Positions 1 to 8,390 of a DNA stretch of 64,000 nt are shown here, in pieces. The notes beneath the pieces are model-generated. The model did no database searches, was not told where the DNA came from, and saw nothing but the letters and a program-made list of their open reading frames with translations. Origin of the DNA: Calditrichia bacterium (GTDB lineage: Bacteria; Calditrichota; Calditrichia; Calditrichales; Calditrichaceae); contig JALSTK010000109.1 in assembly GCA_026983775.1 (NCBI GenBank), forward strand, positions 62,001 through 126,000. Reading direction: 5' to 3'. The stretch's first letter is position 1; each line of letters begins with the position of its first letter. The position numbers were made by a program, and so were the translations under genes.

Positions 1-185
1 ATTTGGGGCATCATAATATCCGAGAGGATAAGACTGGGAGTGATACTGGTCAGGACGGAAAGTGCTTCCACGCCATTGCCGGCGGCGACTACTTCATATC
101 CCAAAGAGGTCAGGAAGGTATGAATCATTTTATTGGTTACGGGATCGTCTTCCACCAACAAAATTGTTTTGCTAAGATCGTTCAT
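1..185 (-). CDS. Response regulator receiver domain (3' part cut by window edge)
   Basis: The gene starts at an ATG at 185 and runs leftward out of the window, so only about 61 codons are visible. The translation shows the opening beta strand ILLVEDDP with the acidic pair that binds Mg2+, followed by the phospho-acceptor context LILSDIMMP, where the Asp would be phosphorylated by a histidine kinase. This is a CheY-like receiver. Whether an output domain follows cannot be seen. It lies downstream of pepP on the same strand but is separated from it by a strong intrinsic terminator, so it probably has its own promoter between about 186 and 241. Confidence 0.85.
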   Translation of the reverse strand, partial: MNDLSKTILLVEDDPVTNKMIHTFLTSLGYEVVAAGNGVEALSVLTSITPSLILSDIMMPQ

Positions 186-241
186 TGCATTCCCCTGGCT
201 AAAATGATTCCCTGCATACAAAAAATTCCGGCCCGTTTACT

Positions 242-275
242 AAAAACCCCCACCGACAGGGTTGGCCGATGGGGG
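242..275 (-). terminator. Intrinsic terminator after pepP
   Basis: Read on the minus strand, CCCCCA (275-270) pairs with TGGGGG (252-247) around a loop that contains a weaker secondary pairing, and five T follow (246-242). It lies 47 bases past the pepP stop and ahead of the response regulator start. Confidence 0.75.
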
Positions 276-321
276 ATGGCCTTTGCTATGGTCAAACATA
301 AACCATGGAACGATTATTTCA

Positions 322-1713
322 TCATCCCTTACTGCACAGCTCTTCCACTTCCGTAATTTCCTTGGGGATGGGTTTGCCCAGGACGCGGTGACCCTCCTCC
401 GTGATCAGTACATCATCCTCAATGCGGATTCCACCGAAGTCGAGATATTTCTCTACTTTTTTATAATTAATGAAGTCCTTGTGCTTCCTGTCTTTCTTCC
501 ATTGCTCAATCAGAGCGGGAATAAAATAGATTCCGGGTTCAACGGTAAGCACAAACCCGGCTTGAAGCTCACGGGCCAGGCGCAAATAGGCCAAACCGAA
601 CTGATCGCTTCTTTGCACCGTTTCGTCATAGCCCACATAATCTTCGCCCAGATTCTCCATATCATGAACATCGAGGCCCATCATGTGCCCAAGTCCATGG
701 GGGAAGAACAGGGCATGGGCCCCTTCCTGTACCGCCGCTTCCACCTCACCCTGCATAAGGCCGAGGTCCTTCAGGCCCTGGGTGATGATACGGGCTGCAA
801 GCAAATGAATGTCTTTGTAAGGTACACCCGGCTTCAGGGCGTCGATGGCTTCCAACTGGGATTGTAAAACAATACGATACACATCTTTCTGGCGATCGGA
901 GAACTTGCCGCTTACGGGAAAAGTACGGGTAATATCGGCCGCATAGTGCATATCGGATTCCGCTCCGGAATCGTTGACCACCATGTCCCCTTCCTGCATA
1001 ATATTCCCATGGCTATGATTATGCAGAATCTCACCCCGTGTGGACAGAATAACCGGGAAGGAAACGGAAGCGCCTCCCGCTAAGGCGATGCCTTCGATCA
1101 GTCCGGCCAGAATCTGCTCCTTCATACCCGGCCGGGCCCGTACCATGGCCTGCATATGCATATGAGCGGTAACGGCATGGGCCTTTTCGATTTCTTCGAT
1201 TTCATGGTTATCTTTTACCGAGCGCTGGGCAACCACATTGCGGATCAGTTCTTCCGAAACATGAGCGGTCAAAAACGGATCGGTAATTCCCATTAGTTTC
1301 GATAAACGAAAACGATGTTCGTTGCGGTAGGGCGGCAGAAAATGAATGGTTCTCTTCTGTTCGATGGCCTGTCGTAAATAATCCGTCAGCTTATCCGAAG
1401 CGAGCGTTTCTTCCACACCGACCTCTTTAGCCCGGTCCTGCAAAGCCTGCTGCGGCCCCATCCAGATCACATCTTCCATATCCACATCATTGCCGAAAAT
1501 AATATGGCGATTTTCATCCACGTCGATAACCGCCGCCAGACCGGGTGCATCCAGACCGAAGTAATATAAAAAAGAACTATCCTGGCGAAAGCGATAGGTA
1601 TTATCTGCATAATTCATACTCACTTCTTCATTGCCCAGAAATAAAACAATTCCACCCGACATAGCATTTTGCAGAATTTCGCGACGTTTCGTATATACCT
1701 CTTTATCAAACAT
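322..1713 (-). CDS. pepP: Xaa-Pro aminopeptidase (aminopeptidase P, M24B)
   Basis: Cytoplasmic metallo-aminopeptidase removing an N-terminal residue that precedes proline; 463 aa, the usual size of the PepP family. The N-terminal creatinase-like domain covers about residues 1-165 and the pita-bread catalytic domain about 175-445. All five metal ligands are visible: D248 in VVNDSG, D260 in AADITRT, H343 in HGLGHMMG, E392 in TVEPGIYF and E432 in GGIRIEDDV. H339 is also kept. The ATG at 1713 is preceded by GAGGGAG about six bases upstream. No signal peptide is seen. The gene is monocistronic to judge from the terminator at 242-275 and the long upstream gap. The divergent neighbour is a serpin, with no evident functional link. 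Confidence 0.93.
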   Translation of the reverse strand: MFDKEVYTKRREILQNAMSGGIVLFLGNEEVSMNYADNTYRFRQDSSFLYYFGLDAPGLAAVIDVDENRHIIFGNDVDMEDVIWMGPQQALQDRAKEVGVEETLASDKLTDYLRQAIEQKRTIHFLPPYRNEHRFRLSKLMGITDPFLTAHVSEELIRNVVAQRSVKDNHEIEEIEKAHAVTAHMHMQAMVRARPGMKEQILAGLIEGIALAGGASVSFPVILSTRGEILHNHSHGNIMQEGDMVVNDSGAESDMHYAADITRTFPVSGKFSDRQKDVYRIVLQSQLEAIDALKPGVPYKDIHLLAARIITQGLKDLGLMQGEVEAAVQEGAHALFFPHGLGHMMGLDVHDMENLGEDYVGYDETVQRSDQFGLAYLRLARELQAGFVLTVEPGIYFIPALIEQWKKDRKHKDFINYKKVEKYLDFGGIRIEDDVLITEEGHRVLGKPIPKEITEVEELCSKG

Positions 1714-2157
1714 GATGCTCTCCCTCTTTAGGCGTGATTTAATTTTTACCTAAATATAAAGAAGTTCCGGTAAAATAAAAATGCCTTTTGATGAAATAAT
1801 TTTTTGGCTTGCCTACCTCCCTGACCTCCCCTTTGAATAAATCGGTTGCACATCATTACAAATCGGTTCACTATTATAAGATTTTTGATAGTTTATCAAA
1901 TTTCAGATAATTTCAGATTCCGTAACAACTATCGGCTTCTTAAGATAATCCCGTAAACTCAATGCCCGGGGAGGATATTTGAATGAATGGAAATTCCGGC
2001 ATAATTTTAGCACAATAAAAAACAGTACTATGAATCAAAACAATAAAATCAAAATCCCTACGGTATGTGCGGTGTACCCTTCGATTGAGAGCCGTGTCTT
2101 TATTCTGCAAAGAAACCTTTCCCGGGCTTTAAACTTAAAAAAGATGGAGGTATCATC
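1714..2157. promoter_or_regulatory. Divergent intergenic region pepP/serpin with a palindrome
   Basis: No gene seen in these 444 bases between divergent genes, so both promoters should lie here. A perfect inverted repeat TTTGATA-GTT-TATCAAA occupies 1884-1900 and is followed by a tandem ATTTCAGAT pair at about 1900-1918. These could be an operator, but no regulator is identified. The serpin ribosome site GGAGG ends about seven bases before 2158. Confidence 0.4.
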
Positions 2158-3420
2158 ATGAAAAAACGTATTCTATTGGTGCTGACTGTTATAATCGGTT
2201 TAGCGGTCTGGCAATGTTCCCGCAATATAAACGGATTAACCTCGAGAAATGGCCGCGAATTAAAAAACCTGCATCTATCCAAAGACGAAATCGCTATAGC
2301 AAACCAATCACAGCAGTTCGGTTTCAATTTGCTGCAAAAGATCGACGAACAGGTTCAAAATTCCAACATTATTATTTCTCCATTAAGCATCTCCATGGCT
2401 CTGGGCATGACTCTAAACGGAGCCTCGGGAAGCACATACGATTCCATGGCCACGGTTTTGGGATTTTCCGGCATGTCCGATCAAACGATTAATACCGCCT
2501 ACCAGGGCCTGATCGGTAAACTACGAACGGCCGACCGACACGTATTGTTTGAACTGGCCAATTCCATCTGGTACCGAAATACTTTTACGGTTCTGCAGGA
2601 TTTCATTCATGTCAACCGTGACTATTTCGATGCCCGGATTTTTCCGGCCGATTTCAGCGATCCGGCCACCGTAAATCGGATTAATGATTGGGTAAAGGAG
2701 CAAACGCATCAAAAAATAACGAATATCATCGATCACATCGATCGCGATGCGGTGATGTTCCTAATGAACGCCATCTATTTAAAGGCCATCTGGATGTATA
2801 AATTTGATACGAAAAATACCAGAGACGACCGCTTCTATGCGGAAGGCGGCGATTCCTCCCTGCCCTGCCGGATGATGCATATCCGCGGTAAATTCGATTA
2901 TTACGAAGACGCCCGGTTGCAGGCCGTGGATATCCCTTATGGAAACGGTAATTTTAGTATGACCCTTCTCCTGCCCAAAACAGGTGTCTTATCGGTGCAA
3001 GATCTCATTTCGGGATTGGACAACACCCGCTGGCAACAGATTATTAATCATTTCAACGCGGATAGCGGTGATATTGCTCTGCCCAAATTTAAGTTGCGTT
3101 TTCATATCACCCTGAATCCCATGCTCGAAGCGCTGGGTATGGCCAATGCTTTTAACCCCGCTCAGGCCGATTTTTCACGCATCAATCCCACGGCCCGGTT
3201 GTTCATCAGTTTTGTCAAGCATAAGACCTTTATCCAGGTTGATGAAGAGGGTACGGAGGCCGCAGCAGTGACTATTGTGGGGATGTGGACAACAAGCGTA
3301 AATCCTCCGCAAGGTTTTATGATATTCATGAATCACCCCTTTGTATTTATCCTGCGCGAAAAGACCAGCGGGTCCATCCTGTTCATGGGTAAAATTACCG
3401 ATCCCCGCTGGGAAGAATAA
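2158..3420 (+). CDS. Serpin family serine protease inhibitor, predicted lipoprotein
   Basis: A full-length bacterial serpin of 420 aa. The first 20 residues form a signal peptide ending in a lipobox-like VWQC, so C20 is probably lipidated and the protein tethered to a membrane. Serpin landmarks are present: the IISPLSISMALGMTLNGA helix region (about 72-89), FSMTLLLP (about 266-273) and the C-terminal HPFVFILR (about 393-400). The hinge EEGTEAAAVT at 363-372 has the small residues required for loop insertion, so the protein looks inhibitory, unlike ovalbumin-type members. Aligned with antitrypsin spacing, P1-P1' falls near T379-S380, but the loop after it is about four residues longer, so the scissile bond is uncertain. 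The target protease is unknown. RBS GGAGG precedes the ATG. No partner gene is evident nearby. Confidence 0.93.
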   Translation: MKKRILLVLTVIIGLAVWQCSRNINGLTSRNGRELKNLHLSKDEIAIANQSQQFGFNLLQKIDEQVQNSNIIISPLSISMALGMTLNGASGSTYDSMATVLGFSGMSDQTINTAYQGLIGKLRTADRHVLFELANSIWYRNTFTVLQDFIHVNRDYFDARIFPADFSDPATVNRINDWVKEQTHQKITNIIDHIDRDAVMFLMNAIYLKAIWMYKFDTKNTRDDRFYAEGGDSSLPCRMMHIRGKFDYYEDARLQAVDIPYGNGNFSMTLLLPKTGVLSVQDLISGLDNTRWQQIINHFNADSGDIALPKFKLRFHITLNPMLEALGMANAFNPAQADFSRINPTARLFISFVKHKTFIQVDEEGTEAAAVTIVGMWTTSVNPPQGFMIFMNHPFVFILREKTSGSILFMGKITDPRWEE

Positions 3421-3646
3421 ATACGGGTTATCTTTTTATACAATACGGGTTGTAAATACCGGAGGTTTTGTCTTCGATCGAAGAGTTTTAAAATTCATTC
3501 TTGCTTTTTGGAAATGGCCTTAAAAATGATTATAATAGGGATGATTTGGTATCGGTAATCGTTGGGCATTCAATGAGTCCTTTAGGGTATAGTTTAAATC
3601 CGTTTTTTATATAAGGCATTTAAAATTTTACTTAGAAAGGCAAGCT

Positions 3647-4702
3647 ATGAGAACCCTATTATTTTTACTAATTCCACTCATACTATTTGCGCAAAATATA
3701 GAATATCCGGATACTGTGATTACCGTAAAAGGTAAAGCTTACCCCTGCTTAATCACTGCACTCAATCAGTCTACTGTAAAATTAAAATATGGAAAAACTT
3801 TTACAAGTTCCTTGGGGCTCAATGGAATCGATAAAATTCATTTCGCAGCATTAGGAATCATTTACGAATTAAAAAGTGGTTTCAAAGTAGATATCGAAAA
3901 AGTTCAGAAAATTATCAATAAAAGGAATAAGGCTATAGCTGCCAACAAACGAAAAATATTAAAAAAAACATCCCACCCGAAAAAGACCTTAAAGTTACCG
4001 GTATCCGATGAAAAATTTCTTCATTTTTCCTTTGGCGCGTATTATGTTCCATATTCAGGGTCTTATATCGCCAGATCTTATGATAGTAATGATTGGGATA
4101 GAATATACCAGATAGAATATAATCTCTCTAAAATGGAAGCTCAGTTTACTTATCTTTTTACAAAACAATTTGGCCTTTGCCTGAATTTAGGTTTTAATTC
4201 GACTTATTCAAAAAGGCACTATGAAGATCACTCTGTGAGCAATTATGACTCTTCGGATAGTGGGGAAATTATAACAAATGGTCTTAAAACATTTGGTATT
4301 CATATAAGTTTTAAATATTATCTTTTCCCCTCTTTAACCCATAAAGTAAGTCCCTTTATATCATTGGGGTTTGGAAAACAGTTTTCCTGGTTTGTAGATA
4401 AAGAAAAAAATTTATTTGTAAAAAATCCATCCCAAGCGGTTATTACAGAAAATTATGTAGCGTTTTTTTCAAAAATAAATTCACCTTATAAATTAAGTAC
4501 TGCCTTTGGTGTAGAATATTTTTTTAATACATCACTTTCCGTTTATTCAATGATCCGTTTGTCTTATATGTATGCCAGCGCAGACTATAAATATAAAAAA
4601 ATATATAACGACACAAGTAACCGGATCAGAAGAAAAACCGAGAAAACAGAGATATCAAATACGATAACAAACATAGGTCTGGGTTTGAATTTCTATTTTT
4701 AA
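3647..4702 (+). CDS. Predicted outer-membrane beta-barrel protein
   Basis: 351 aa with a clear Sec signal peptide (MRTLLFLLIPLILFAQ). A short N-terminal beta-rich module (about 20-90) precedes a lysine-rich linker (about 90-125). After that come alternating amphipathic strands rich in Tyr, Phe and Ser up to the C-terminus GLGLNFYF, which ends in an aromatic residue as BAM-dependent barrels do. Family not recognised; the layout resembles porin-like or OmpW-like 8-12 strand proteins. Codon use is markedly AT-rich compared with the housekeeping genes in the window, suggesting relaxed constraint or transfer. A GAAAGG ribosome site lies about eight bases before the ATG. The gene stands alone, with no terminator recognised. 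Confidence 0.7.
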   Translation: MRTLLFLLIPLILFAQNIEYPDTVITVKGKAYPCLITALNQSTVKLKYGKTFTSSLGLNGIDKIHFAALGIIYELKSGFKVDIEKVQKIINKRNKAIAANKRKILKKTSHPKKTLKLPVSDEKFLHFSFGAYYVPYSGSYIARSYDSNDWDRIYQIEYNLSKMEAQFTYLFTKQFGLCLNLGFNSTYSKRHYEDHSVSNYDSSDSGEIITNGLKTFGIHISFKYYLFPSLTHKVSPFISLGFGKQFSWFVDKEKNLFVKNPSQAVITENYVAFFSKINSPYKLSTAFGVEYFFNTSLSVYSMIRLSYMYASADYKYKKIYNDTSNRIRRKTEKTEISNTITNIGLGLNFYF

Positions 4703-4969
4703 AGGTATTTTGTGCCCCGGCAAAAGCATAGATAGGAATTTAAACGTGTCGGTTCTTTTGAAAGTTCTTTAAACCGAAGAAAAGTTTTTGTAAGTTGAAG
4801 TCACTGGCGGCGGAGTGGAAAATCCACTGATGATCGATCGTTGGGGGCTCTTATGTATTTAAATTTTGATAATAGAATATGTCTTCTTATTTCGAAAAAA
4901 TAAATAATTTAATTTTAATTTAAAGCAATACTAAATATACAATTAAATTTACATAATCTTTTTTCTAAC

Positions 4970-5103
4970 TATGAATTTAAACCAATCTTTGAAGAATGCG
5001 GCATCGACCCCCATTCCAAAATCCCTATCAGCCAGCAGGAACCCCGGCCCCTGCCCGACCGGCGGAACTGGATAAGGCTAAAAGCGTCAAAAAGCGAAAG
5101 TGA
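4970..5103 (+). pseudogene. Remnant of the C-terminus of an N6-adenine DNA methyltransferase (restriction-type)
   Basis: An open stretch reads YEFKPIFEECGIDP followed by SQQEPRPLPDR. I recognise this as the conserved tail of large class I adenine methylases of the type IIG/ISP kind, based on memory of the family and not on a search. The next part of such tails is missing. In a shifted frame the sequence resumes as ELDKAKSVKKRK and stops at TGA 5101-5103, which matches the usual basic ending. The simplest reading is an internal deletion with frameshift at about 5060-5065. No upstream methylase domain remains. It precedes the Fic gene, as methylase genes often do in restriction loci. Confidence 0.6.
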
Positions 5104-5141
5104 GCAGGGGAATAAAACAACTAAATTTTACAATGCATAAA

Positions 5142-5222
5142 TGCATCACAAACTTGCTTGTGTTTCATATTTTATTTAATATGAGTCACAAATAAATTTG
5201 TGTGTCAAAGGTGAGCCACAAA
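5142..5222 (+). promoter_or_regulatory. Three iterated sites with palindromes upstream of fic
   Basis: Three direct copies of TGNNYCACAAA begin at 5142, 5182 and 5212, spaced 40 and 30 bases, so they lie roughly on the same helix face. Two extend into inverted repeats: CACAA-N6-TTGTG at 5147-5162 and the perfect CACAAAT-AA-ATTTGTG at 5187-5202. The last copy abuts the fic ATG. This looks like an operator for a dimeric regulator, possibly the winged-helix C-terminus of Fic itself. Confidence 0.55.
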
Positions 5223-5223
5223 A

Positions 5224-6312
5224 ATGAAACCCTTTATTCCCGATAAACTTCCCTTAAAAAACCTGGACTGGACGCGGTTCATAAAATCCCTTAGCCTGGC
5301 CAACAGGGTATTGGCGCGTTATGACGGCATCCTGCAATCATTGCCCAATCCGGGAGTCCTTTTATCCCAGTTAACCACCCAGGAAGCGGTGCTCTCTTCT
5401 AAAATAGAAGGGACACAGGCAACCCTGGCGGATGTTTTAAAATTTGAGGTAAAACCGCATAGCAAAGAGAGAAGCGGAGATATAAGAGAAGTTTTAAATT
5501 ATCGTAAAGCGCTGCGTCTCGCTGAGGAGGAATTGAAAAACCGGCCCCTCTCTTTGAATTTATTGAAACGAATGCAAAAAACATTGCTTAGCGATGTGCG
5601 CGGTAAAGAAGTTTTATTAGGCCGGTTCCGCACCTTTCAAAACTTTATCGGTAAACCGGGTTCAAAAATTGAAGAAGCCCGCTTTGTGCCGCCGGCTCCG
5701 GATATGCTGAAAGAGGCATTGGATAATTTTGAAAAATATATTCATTACGAAGAAAACGACCGTTTGGTGCAATTGGCCATAATTCACGCGCAGTTCGAAA
5801 TAATCCACCCCTTTGGCGACGGCAACGGTAGAATCGGACGGATTCTGATTCCACTGTTTTTATATGAGAAGAAAATCTTAAACAGCCCGATGTTCTATAT
5901 CAGCGCCTATTTTGAAAACAACCGGGATGAATATTATCATCATCTAAAAGAGATAACAGACAAGGGCAACTGGCAGGACTGGATTCTTTTCTTTTTAAAG
6001 GCTCTTATCAAACAAGGTGAAAATAGCACACGTAAAGCGCAGGAAATTTTAAAAACCTATGATACGATGAAACTGGAATTTCCGAAAATTATACGTTCAC
6101 AATATAGTTTACAAGCCATCGATTTTTTGTTCAGTTTCCCGATCTTTGATTCCAAAATATTCAGGCAATCTTCCGGGATTCCCAAGGCAAGCGCGAACCG
6201 GATAATAGGCAAATTGCAGCAAAATAAAGTGATTACCCAATTGGAAAGCGCCAGCGGAAGAAGCGCGGCGTTTTATATTTTTGATAAATTATTCAATATA
6301 GTTGAAAGTTAA
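5224..6312 (+). CDS. Fic family AMPylase (class II) with C-terminal winged helix
   Basis: 362 aa, full length for Fic proteins of the Fic_N type. Residues 195-206 read HPFGDGNGRIGR, the complete catalytic motif with the histidine that activates target hydroxyls for transfer of AMP. An N-terminal inhibitory helix SSKIEG (58-63) fits the (S/T)xxxE(G/N) rule, making it a self-inhibited class II enzyme. The last 70 residues look like a winged helix-turn-helix (ASANRIIGKLQQNKVI), suggesting DNA binding and autoregulation at the iterated sites just upstream. It is the only undamaged gene between the methylase remnant (4970-5103) and the broken helicase that starts three bases after its stop codon. 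The original locus therefore probably had the order methylase-fic-helicase. The target protein is unknown. Confidence 0.93.
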   Translation: MKPFIPDKLPLKNLDWTRFIKSLSLANRVLARYDGILQSLPNPGVLLSQLTTQEAVLSSKIEGTQATLADVLKFEVKPHSKERSGDIREVLNYRKALRLAEEELKNRPLSLNLLKRMQKTLLSDVRGKEVLLGRFRTFQNFIGKPGSKIEEARFVPPAPDMLKEALDNFEKYIHYEENDRLVQLAIIHAQFEIIHPFGDGNGRIGRILIPLFLYEKKILNSPMFYISAYFENNRDEYYHHLKEITDKGNWQDWILFFLKALIKQGENSTRKAQEILKTYDTMKLEFPKIIRSQYSLQAIDFLFSFPIFDSKIFRQSSGIPKASANRIIGKLQQNKVITQLESASGRSAAFYIFDKLFNIVES

Positions 6313-6315
6313 AGT

Positions 6316-7322
6316 ATGTCCCGTAAGGCGTTTATTACTAATACCAAGACTTTAAAAAAACGTATTGAACAGCTTATTGTCCATAGTCGTGAGCTCAAGT
6401 TTTGAGTGGGCTTTTTTTATTTTTCGGTCTGGCCGCAGATTTATCTTACTTTAAAAGAAAATGAGAACCTAAGATTAAAAATATTAGTTGGGTTGGAAGT
6501 AGATTCAAAATTAGGCAAGGCAATCGAATACGCTTTTAATAATATTCAACTTTTCAATGATGAAAAATCAGACCGTTCTTTTGATTCCTTAAGCAGCACA
6601 ATCAATTCCGATGAAATGGATGTGCGGACATTTTACGAACAGGTCAAGTTCTTTATCCGTCTTGTAGAAGAAAACCGCCGACCCTAATCACGCCAAACTT
6701 TATCTGTTCAAGATCAGAGATGAATTACAGGGATTGACCGAAAGTAAATTTATAACCGGCAGCAACAACCTTACCCGCGCCGGCATTATGGAACAGAATG
6801 AGTTTAACGTGGAAATCGGCGATTACGGCACGGATGAAGCGGAAGCCTACATTGACGCCTTGTGGGACAACGCGGTAAAAATTACCGAACATCCTGAGCG
6901 CTGGAAATATCTACTGGACTTGATGCACCACAGAAGTCAGGCCGCGCTGGATACCCCTTTCGAAGCCTATTGTTTGATTCTGAAGACCTACATCGATCTG
7001 ATGGAACAAAAGACCCTCAAACCGCATGATCTTCGTCTGTTAGAAAAAGGAGACTATACGGCCTATCAATATTAGCTGGATGCCGTTAACCAGACCATTA
7101 CCACAATCGAGCATTAGGCGGTGTAATCATTGCGGACGTGGTAGGCCGGGGCATGATTTTATGCCCGCCGGGATTAATGGGAGACCCTCAGGCAAAATCG
7201 GGATGGCGGATGTACAAAGAGCATTTCAAATTATACGATTGAGAGGTGCGCTCTTCCGGTGATTTGGAAAAGGCCGATAATTATTTAGAAGAACACGCTG
7301 ATCGTCCGCCCGACCGTCAGTG
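6316..7322 (+). pseudogene. Broken PLD-domain/SNF2-type helicase
   Basis: Pieces in several frames spell the N-terminal third of a large defence-associated helicase with a phospholipase D-like domain. The first frame starts at ATG 6316 and stops at TGA 6403. The same frame continues from 6406 (YFSVWPQIYLTLKENENLRL) to 6687. A frameshift near 6680 leads to DPNHAKLYLFKIRD and GSNNLTRAGI, the HxK..N PLD-type region. TAG at 7073 replaces the expected CAG in YQYQLDAVNQ. A one-base loss near 7114 precedes GGVIIADVVG, which joins directly to RGMILCPPGLMGD, so the Walker A LGKS segment is deleted in frame. TGA at 7240 replaces a Trp codon. Everything after about 7310, including the DEAH box, is gone. 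At least six lesions make it certainly inactive. Confidence 0.8.
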
Positions 7323-7662
7323 AGGCGCCGGGATAGAGGTATTTCGCTCCCATGGAGAAAATAGCAGAATCAACCATTTGGATGCAAGTAATTGGAGTAA
7401 AATAGAGCGCGGAATATTGCCCCCGCCAAAAAGTAAAGAAGTACTTACCGAAATAGCTGAATCATTAAATATGTCAAAAGGCTCGGAATCATACAATACC
7501 TTATTTGATTTGGCGGCAATCAGCCATATTCCAACCCATTTATTAACCGATCAATCGGTCTTAGAAAAGCTGCCTGTTTTTTTCCGCACCCTTCGCGGGG
7601 CCAAACCCACCCGTGAGGAATTGGAAAAGATACTGAAAATCGTAAAAGAAGACGGAAAATAA
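7323..7662 (+). pseudogene. Truncated, frameshifted XRE-type regulator
   Basis: The main frame, from 7378 on, reads LDASNWSKIERGILPPPKS, which is recognition helix 3 and the following turn of an XRE/Cro helix-turn-helix. It continues with ISHIPTHLLTDQSVLEKLPV and ends in FRTLRGAKPT plus a lysine-rich tail, typical of short regulators next to restriction or defence genes. The first two helices lie in another frame (RDRGISLPWRKIAES, 7332-7376), so a frameshift near 7370-7378 splits the gene, and no initiation region is seen. Translation from the TTG at 7378 would give a 94-residue protein lacking half the DNA-binding domain. It probably regulated the decayed locus. Confidence 0.65.
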
Positions 7663-7695
7663 AGCTACGTTTTATTTTTAGCTTTTTTCTCATTA

Positions 7696-8223
7696 ATGAT
7701 TTCTAATACTTACTATATTGGAAATACAACTTTTCTTAATTTATATAAAACCGCATTTCTATGTTCTCGGAAATGTCCCGCGCATATGGTTTTAAAATCT
7801 TACGATTGGGCCATTAAACAACGAGAGAACGGTAATTGCGTTATGTCCGGTTTCCATTCAAAAATAGAAAAAGATGTATTGCATTTTCTTTTAAAGGGCA
7901 CTCAGCCGGTTATTCTCGCATTGGCGCGTGGTTTAAAAAATAATTACGAGCGTGAAATCCAAAAGGCTCTTTCGGAAAATCACGTATTAATTATTACACC
8001 TTTTAAAGAATCCACGAAACGCGTTACATCTTTTACGGCAGAACAAAGAAATCGGTTTATGTGTGATTTAGCCGATGAAATTTTTGTGGCTTATGCATCG
8101 CCGAATGGCAAATTGTTACCTTTGATTCAATATTACCTGGCAAAAGAAAAAGTAGTTAAAGCATTTGATGCCCCTGAGAATGAGCATCTATTTAATTTGG
8201 GGGCCGAAAGGTTTGTAGTTTAA
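7696..8223 (+). CDS. DprA/Smf-like Rossmann-fold protein
   Basis: 175 aa. The N-terminal YYIGNTTFLNLYKTAFLCSR followed by YDWAIKQRENGNCVMSGFHS, and then EKDVLHFLLKGTQPVILALARG, resembles the Rossmann core of DNA-processing protein DprA. It matches small stand-alone relatives found near restriction and defence genes. Later blocks HVLIITPFKE and DLADEIFVAYASPNGKL also fit that fold. It lacks the extra N- and C-terminal domains of true DprA, so a role in natural transformation is not implied. No strong ribosome site is visible before ATG 7696. It follows the broken XRE gene and may be the last survivor of the same locus; I cannot exclude that its own 5' end is trimmed. Confidence 0.65.
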   Translation: MISNTYYIGNTTFLNLYKTAFLCSRKCPAHMVLKSYDWAIKQRENGNCVMSGFHSKIEKDVLHFLLKGTQPVILALARGLKNNYEREIQKALSENHVLIITPFKESTKRVTSFTAEQRNRFMCDLADEIFVAYASPNGKLLPLIQYYLAKEKVVKAFDAPENEHLFNLGAERFVV

Positions 8224-8390
8224 CTTACTCAAGAAAATTCGCTAAAACCCAATGGCTTATAACTGGCTCCATGACTTCTCAAATGAATAAAGGGGGAATT
8301 TTGTTTGTTTTTATTCGTTTTAAAAAAGGTATTTCAATAAATGGTAACGGATAGGAAATGAGATAGCCTGTCCGGATACGTATTCCATTT

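Noticed and set aside
262-867. 201-codon plus-strand frame over pepP 3' end
   Set aside because: Antisense to conserved metal-binding motifs of pepP; no RBS.
1846-1877. Sigma70 promoter TTGCAC...TATTAT before the serpin gene
   Set aside because: The spacing is 20 bases, too long, and FCB bacteria use different promoter consensus.
5638-5860. Fic-doc toxin-antitoxin pair
   Set aside because: No separate antitoxin gene; the inhibitory helix is within the same protein (class II).
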